From: DASQJJ01 sp035631115
GTDB lineage: Bacteria; Patescibacteriota; Microgenomatia; Levybacterales; UBA12049
Reading direction: 5' to 3'
DNA length: 10,726 nt
NCBI GenBank assembly: GCA_035631115.1
Contig: DASQJJ010000021.1
Span: 1 to 10,726 of the forward strand
Shown here one piece after another: positions 7,550 through 10,726 of the stretch (the first letter of the stretch is position 1; every line of letters starts with the position of its first letter). The position numbers and the translations under genes are program-made. Under the pieces are notes generated by a model that ran no database searches, had not been told where the DNA came from, and was given only the letters and a program-made list of their open reading frames with translations.

Positions 7550-9079
7550 ATGAAAAAAATTATAGTTACAGTATTACTATTATTGGGACTTATTCCTGTT
7601 TTGCTTTTTGTGGTAAAAGGGGACAAGGGAAATCCTATTTATTATCAAAAAGAAAGAGATAATAAATTTGGTGGTCCATTTGAGCTTTCCATAAGTGCAG
7701 GAAGATTTGCACTTACTGAGTCTATTGTAAAATATCATTCTCTCTTTATTCCCTTAGATTTGGCAAAATTCTCTTCTCCTGATGTTGCAGAGTATAAGGG
7801 TAATTATATTTCGCTCTTTACGCCAGGAGTATCATTTTTGGGAATACCATTTTACATGCTTGGTGAGCCTTTTGGCACGCCTCAATTGTCTGCGTACTTT
7901 CTTAATGTCGTTATTGCATTAATAAATGTATTTCTTATTGCAAAATTAAGCACAGCTTTTGGTGCTAAATATAAAGTTGGCTTATTAGGTGGGGTAATTT
8001 TTCTTCTTGCCACAAATTCTTTAGCTTACACATCAACCTTTACCCAACATCATGCAACTATAATGCTTCTTCTCTCTATGCTTATCATAGCTCTCAAAGA
8101 GCCTACTCTTTCTTCATACTTTGCACTCGGAACCTTATATGGATTTGGGCTTATGATTGATGTCCCTAATGTTTTTATTTTATTTCCAATCGTGTTGTAC
8201 GGCTTTTTTCGATCGATAGATATAAAAAAAATAAGTAGTCATATCCAGATATCTTTTAAAACACCCATCATAACGCTTTTCATTGGAACGTTGACACTCT
8301 TTTTGCTTTTTGGGTATTACAATTATCTAACAACAGGATCATATACGAAGATTGCTCAATTTATTGGCCAAACAGAAAGATTTAAAACACATCTTCCACC
8401 CAGTAAAAGTAATGTTGTGGCAACAACTGACAATGTTAATGACATAAAGATTGGCCTAAAATTACCATTTAAGACACGATCCGAGCTTTTTGGAATGTAT
8501 ATATTATTATTTAGCGATGAAAGGTCGTGGATATTTTATTGTCCAGTTGTCCTTATTGGCTTTTTGGGAATTCTTTTGGCATATAGAAAAGCGGAGTTAA
8601 GAAATAAGACAACACTGATTGTCTCGGTTATTCTTACCAATATTCTTTTGTACTCAATGTTTGGGGATCCATGGGGTGGGTGGGCATTCGGCTCTCGTTA
8701 TCTCTTACCATCTGCAGCACTCTTGTGCGCCCTTCTTACTGTTGCAATTACACGCTATAGAAGAAACATACTTTTCTTGCTTGTTTTCTCTTTGCTCACT
8801 CTCTACAGCCTGAAGATTAGCTTACTTGGTGCTCTTACAACCATTGCAATTCCACCAAAAATAGAAGCAATACACCTTATTAATCCTGTCCCTTACACGT
8901 CACAGTACAATCAAAATCTTATTAACGCAAATTATACAAGCTCTTTATTTTACCGATTATTTTTATCAAAAATAGTATCAGTAAAAGACTACTTTTTAGC
9001 TTTGTATTCGTACAGTGCTCTTGTCATTGCAGCATTACTAACAACAATTATTTGGGGAAGGAAAAATAATAATGAATAA
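7550..9079 (+). CDS. Polytopic membrane protein, putative GT-C (GT39-like) glycosyltransferase
   Basis: This 509-residue, mostly hydrophobic protein has about 10-12 predicted membrane segments. An N-terminal span (3-22) is followed by a long loop with 'GRFALTESIVKYHSLFI' (51-67), placed like the first extracytoplasmic loop of GT-C enzymes. Further marks are 'TQHHAT' (165-170) and 'DPWGGWAFGSRYLLP' (373-387), a signature common in bacterial integral membrane proteins annotated as putative lipid-carrier-dependent glycosyltransferases. If so, it would use a polyprenyl-phosphate sugar on the outer membrane face. I did not see an unequivocal catalytic Asp/Glu pair, so the enzymatic call is tentative; the membrane nature is firm. 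No SD site precedes the ATG, but the next in-frame Met is residue 103, so this start is the only sensible one. It overlaps the next gene by eight bases. Confidence 0.7.
   Translation: MKKIIVTVLLLLGLIPVLLFVVKGDKGNPIYYQKERDNKFGGPFELSISAGRFALTESIVKYHSLFIPLDLAKFSSPDVAEYKGNYISLFTPGVSFLGIPFYMLGEPFGTPQLSAYFLNVVIALINVFLIAKLSTAFGAKYKVGLLGGVIFLLATNSLAYTSTFTQHHATIMLLLSMLIIALKEPTLSSYFALGTLYGFGLMIDVPNVFILFPIVLYGFFRSIDIKKISSHIQISFKTPIITLFIGTLTLFLLFGYYNYLTTGSYTKIAQFIGQTERFKTHLPPSKSNVVATTDNVNDIKIGLKLPFKTRSELFGMYILLFSDERSWIFYCPVVLIGFLGILLAYRKAELRNKTTLIVSVILTNILLYSMFGDPWGGWAFGSRYLLPSAALLCALLTVAITRYRRNILFLLVFSLLTLYSLKISLLGALTTIAIPPKIEAIHLINPVPYTSQYNQNLINANYTSSLFYRLFLSKIVSVKDYFLALYSYSALVIAALLTTIIWGRKNNNE
9054..9063 (+). 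promoter_or_regulatory. Shine-Dalgarno site for the last complete GT-C gene
   Basis: GGGGAAGGAA within the final codons of the preceding gene lies eight bases before the ATG at 9072. It is the strongest SD-like site in the window and fixes the start of the downstream gene despite the eight-base overlap. Confidence 0.6.
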
Positions 9080-10685
9080 CATTTCTTTATCCATTCAACA
9101 GCAAATACTGAGAAATATTGCAGCATTTTTCTCAAAAAACATGGCAATTCTTGTTGTGTGCGTTTTATCCCTTATTTCTGTTGGAAGCTATATTTTTTTC
9201 TACAAAAATGGTTTAGGACTCGCGTACAATGATGCACGCTCTCATTTAGACATCGGTAGACGTGTTGTAGAAGGACTCAAGCCTGGCCTAGCCCAATTGG
9301 GAAGCGTATGGCTTCCACTACCTCATTTACTTATGGTACCAACTATTTGGAATGATTTTATGTGGCATTCTGGACTTTCTGGAGCGCTGCAGTCCATGAT
9401 TGCCTTTGTTGCAACTGGATACCTTATTTACGCTTTCTTAAGGAAATTAGGTGTAGGAATGCTGGGAAGACTCGTTGGCGTCTTGGTCTGGGTTGCCAAC
9501 GTAAATACATTGTACCTACAGTCAACAGCAATGACCGAGCTTCTTCTACTTGGCTCCATGACAGCAGGAGTATATTATTTATTTCTTTGGCAAAAAGATG
9601 AAAAATTACTTAACTTAGTAAAATCCTCTTTTTGGATAATGCTTGCAACACTTAATAGATATGATGGGTGGTTTCTTTTGGTATTTGCAACTTTTCTTAT
9701 TGGCGTTATTACACTAAAAAAATATGGCTTTAAAAAAACAGAAGGTTTACTTCTTTTTTTCATAACACTTTCTGGACTGGGTATTGCTCTGTGGTTTTTG
9801 TGGAATCAACTTATTTTTAAAGATGCACTCTATTTTGCTCTTGGTCCATATTCTGCACATGCGCAGCAACAACAACTCGCCTCGGCAGGCGATTTACCAA
9901 CAAAACGTAATCTTCTCCTGTCTACCAGTGTCTATTTGTATGCGTTAATTTACAACACAGGATTTTTTACACTCTTTCTCGGAACTCTAGGAGCACTATT
10001 ACTTTTCTGGGACAAAACAATTAAGGGAAGTACAAGAATTATTCTTCTTTCTCTTTTTGCTCCATTTCTTTTTAATATTTTGGCTTTATATCTTGGATTT
10101 TCTGTATTATTTGTCCAAGGAATATCTGGTGATACATGGTTTAATGTGCGATACGGCATAATGATGGCTCCAAGTATCGCTATTTTTATTGGATACCTTG
10201 TACACAAAGCCAAAACAATGCGATTTGTTTTTATTGGACTTCTTATTCTCACGCTTGTTTTTTCTCTTGCAGGAGCAGATGCTGTGACTATTGACGATGC
10301 CCGCGTTGGATCTTCTCAAAAAAATGTTACCGAAGTCTCTAATTGGTTAGCCAAAAATGCAGCCAACAAGCCAGGGTATGTCTTAATTTCCGCAGCATCT
10401 CATGATGCCATTATTTTTTCAAGTGGTCTGCCAATGAGTAAATTTATTCATGAAGGAACAGGTGCATACTGGACTTCTGCAACAACATCTCCAGATAGAT
10501 GGGCCAGATGGATAATTATGCGTACCAATGACGTAAATGACCAGACATTTAAATTGGTACGAAAGTCCGCAGGATTTAAAAGATACAATTTGGTTGGCCA
10601 TTATCCATTTGCCGATATTTACGAAATAAAGCCAGAGTATGTAAGTCAGCTGCATACTACCCCTATCCTTGGGAAGCAAAAATAG
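9072..10685 (+). CDS. GT-C membrane glycosyltransferase (PMT/ArnT-like, GT39-type)
   Basis: This is a 537-residue integral membrane protein. After the first span (about 24-44) comes 'AYNDARSHLDIGRRVVEG' (51-68), the first extracytoplasmic loop bearing the conserved Asp (candidate catalytic Asp54) of GT-C lipid-phosphate-sugar-dependent transferases. 'STAMTELL' (151-158) supplies the second conserved acidic residue, Glu156, and 'LNRYDGWF' (194-201) is a typical follow-on motif. About 10-12 spans run to residue 400. Residues 400-537 form a soluble C-terminal domain, probably extracytoplasmic. The expected activity is transfer of a sugar from a polyprenyl-phosphate donor to an acceptor outside the cell; the acceptor could be the operon's glycan, a lipid or a protein. 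The start is supported by a good SD site within the upstream gene. Adjacent GT-C genes of different subtype suggest sequential outer-face additions. Confidence 0.82.
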   Translation: MNNISLSIQQQILRNIAAFFSKNMAILVVCVLSLISVGSYIFFYKNGLGLAYNDARSHLDIGRRVVEGLKPGLAQLGSVWLPLPHLLMVPTIWNDFMWHSGLSGALQSMIAFVATGYLIYAFLRKLGVGMLGRLVGVLVWVANVNTLYLQSTAMTELLLLGSMTAGVYYLFLWQKDEKLLNLVKSSFWIMLATLNRYDGWFLLVFATFLIGVITLKKYGFKKTEGLLLFFITLSGLGIALWFLWNQLIFKDALYFALGPYSAHAQQQQLASAGDLPTKRNLLLSTSVYLYALIYNTGFFTLFLGTLGALLLFWDKTIKGSTRIILLSLFAPFLFNILALYLGFSVLFVQGISGDTWFNVRYGIMMAPSIAIFIGYLVHKAKTMRFVFIGLLILTLVFSLAGADAVTIDDARVGSSQKNVTEVSNWLAKNAANKPGYVLISAASHDAIIFSSGLPMSKFIHEGTGAYWTSATTSPDRWARWIIMRTNDVNDQTFKLVRKSAGFKRYNLVGHYPFADIYEIKPEYVSQLHTTPILGKQK

Positions 10686-10699
10686 CTAATAATTAGTAT

Positions 10700-10726
10700 A
10701 TGAAGAAATTTATCCTACTTTTGGTA
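10700..10726 (+). CDS. Start of a further gene, cut by the window edge
   Basis: ATG at 10700 opens a frame that reads MKKFILLLV to the last base. The two lysines followed by a hydrophobic run look like the start of a signal peptide or first membrane segment. It lies 14 bases after the previous stop in the same direction, matching the operon's spacing. No SD site is seen. Nothing more can be said about its function. Confidence 0.5.

Noticed and set aside
9950..10319. Overlapping minus strand open frames opposite the last GT-C gene
   Set aside because: They are antisense to conserved membrane segments, show no domain features, and overlap each other in different frames.
10686..10696. Small inverted repeat CTAAT-A-ATTAG in the last gap, as a possible operator or terminator
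   Set aside because: The arms are only five AT-rich bases with a one-base centre and no T-tract; this is expected by chance, and the next gene starts a few bases later.
1..10726. Alternative genetic code (TGA read as Gly or Trp) as in some CPR lineages
   Set aside because: Four genes end at TGA placed exactly at ATGA overlaps with the next gene, and Gly and Trp are encoded by their usual codons, so TGA is a stop here.

Overview
The window is a single-direction (+ strand) polysaccharide/glycan-assembly operon. It holds seven complete genes, one long gene cut by the left edge, and the first nine codons of another gene cut by the right edge. There is almost no non-coding DNA: the largest gap is 14 bases. 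I see no tRNA, rRNA, CRISPR array, insertion sequence or terminator.

Organism: an AT-rich bacterium that uses TGA as a normal stop (four genes end in TGA). The gene style suggests a Candidate Phyla Radiation (Patescibacteria) genome, perhaps of the Microgenomates or Parcubacteria type: very compact packing, few Shine-Dalgarno sites, large fused glycosyltransferases and GT-C membrane proteins of the 'NDARSHLDI...RRVVEGLKPG' kind. This is inference; no phylogenetic marker gene is present.

Layout. (1) 1-2739: a giant multidomain protein. Its visible part begins with the C-terminal tail of a membrane GT2 glycosyltransferase, continues with a complete Wzx-like flippase of about 12 membrane segments, and ends with a complete GT4 glycosyltransferase. 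(2) 2726-3760: a kinase-fold protein with an intact catalytic set, resembling APH or Kdo/WaaP kinases. (3) 3757-4653: GT2. (4) 4650-5825: GT4. (5) 5822-6622: NodB-type polysaccharide deacetylase. (6) 6619-7545: a second GT2, a diverged paralogue of gene 3. (7) 7550-9079 and (8) 9072-10685: two polytopic GT-C-like membrane proteins. (9) 10700 to the edge: start of a further gene.

Working model (inference): the soluble and peripheral GT2/GT4 enzymes build a lipid-linked oligosaccharide on the cytoplasmic face. The deacetylase and kinase-like protein may modify it. The flippase domain moves it across the membrane. The GT-C proteins add sugars on the outer face from polyprenyl-phosphate-linked donors. 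Genes 2-6 are joined by four successive 4-base ATGA overlaps, which implies tight translational coupling. No initiating sugar-phosphate transferase, Wzy-type polymerase or chain-length regulator is recognisable in the window.
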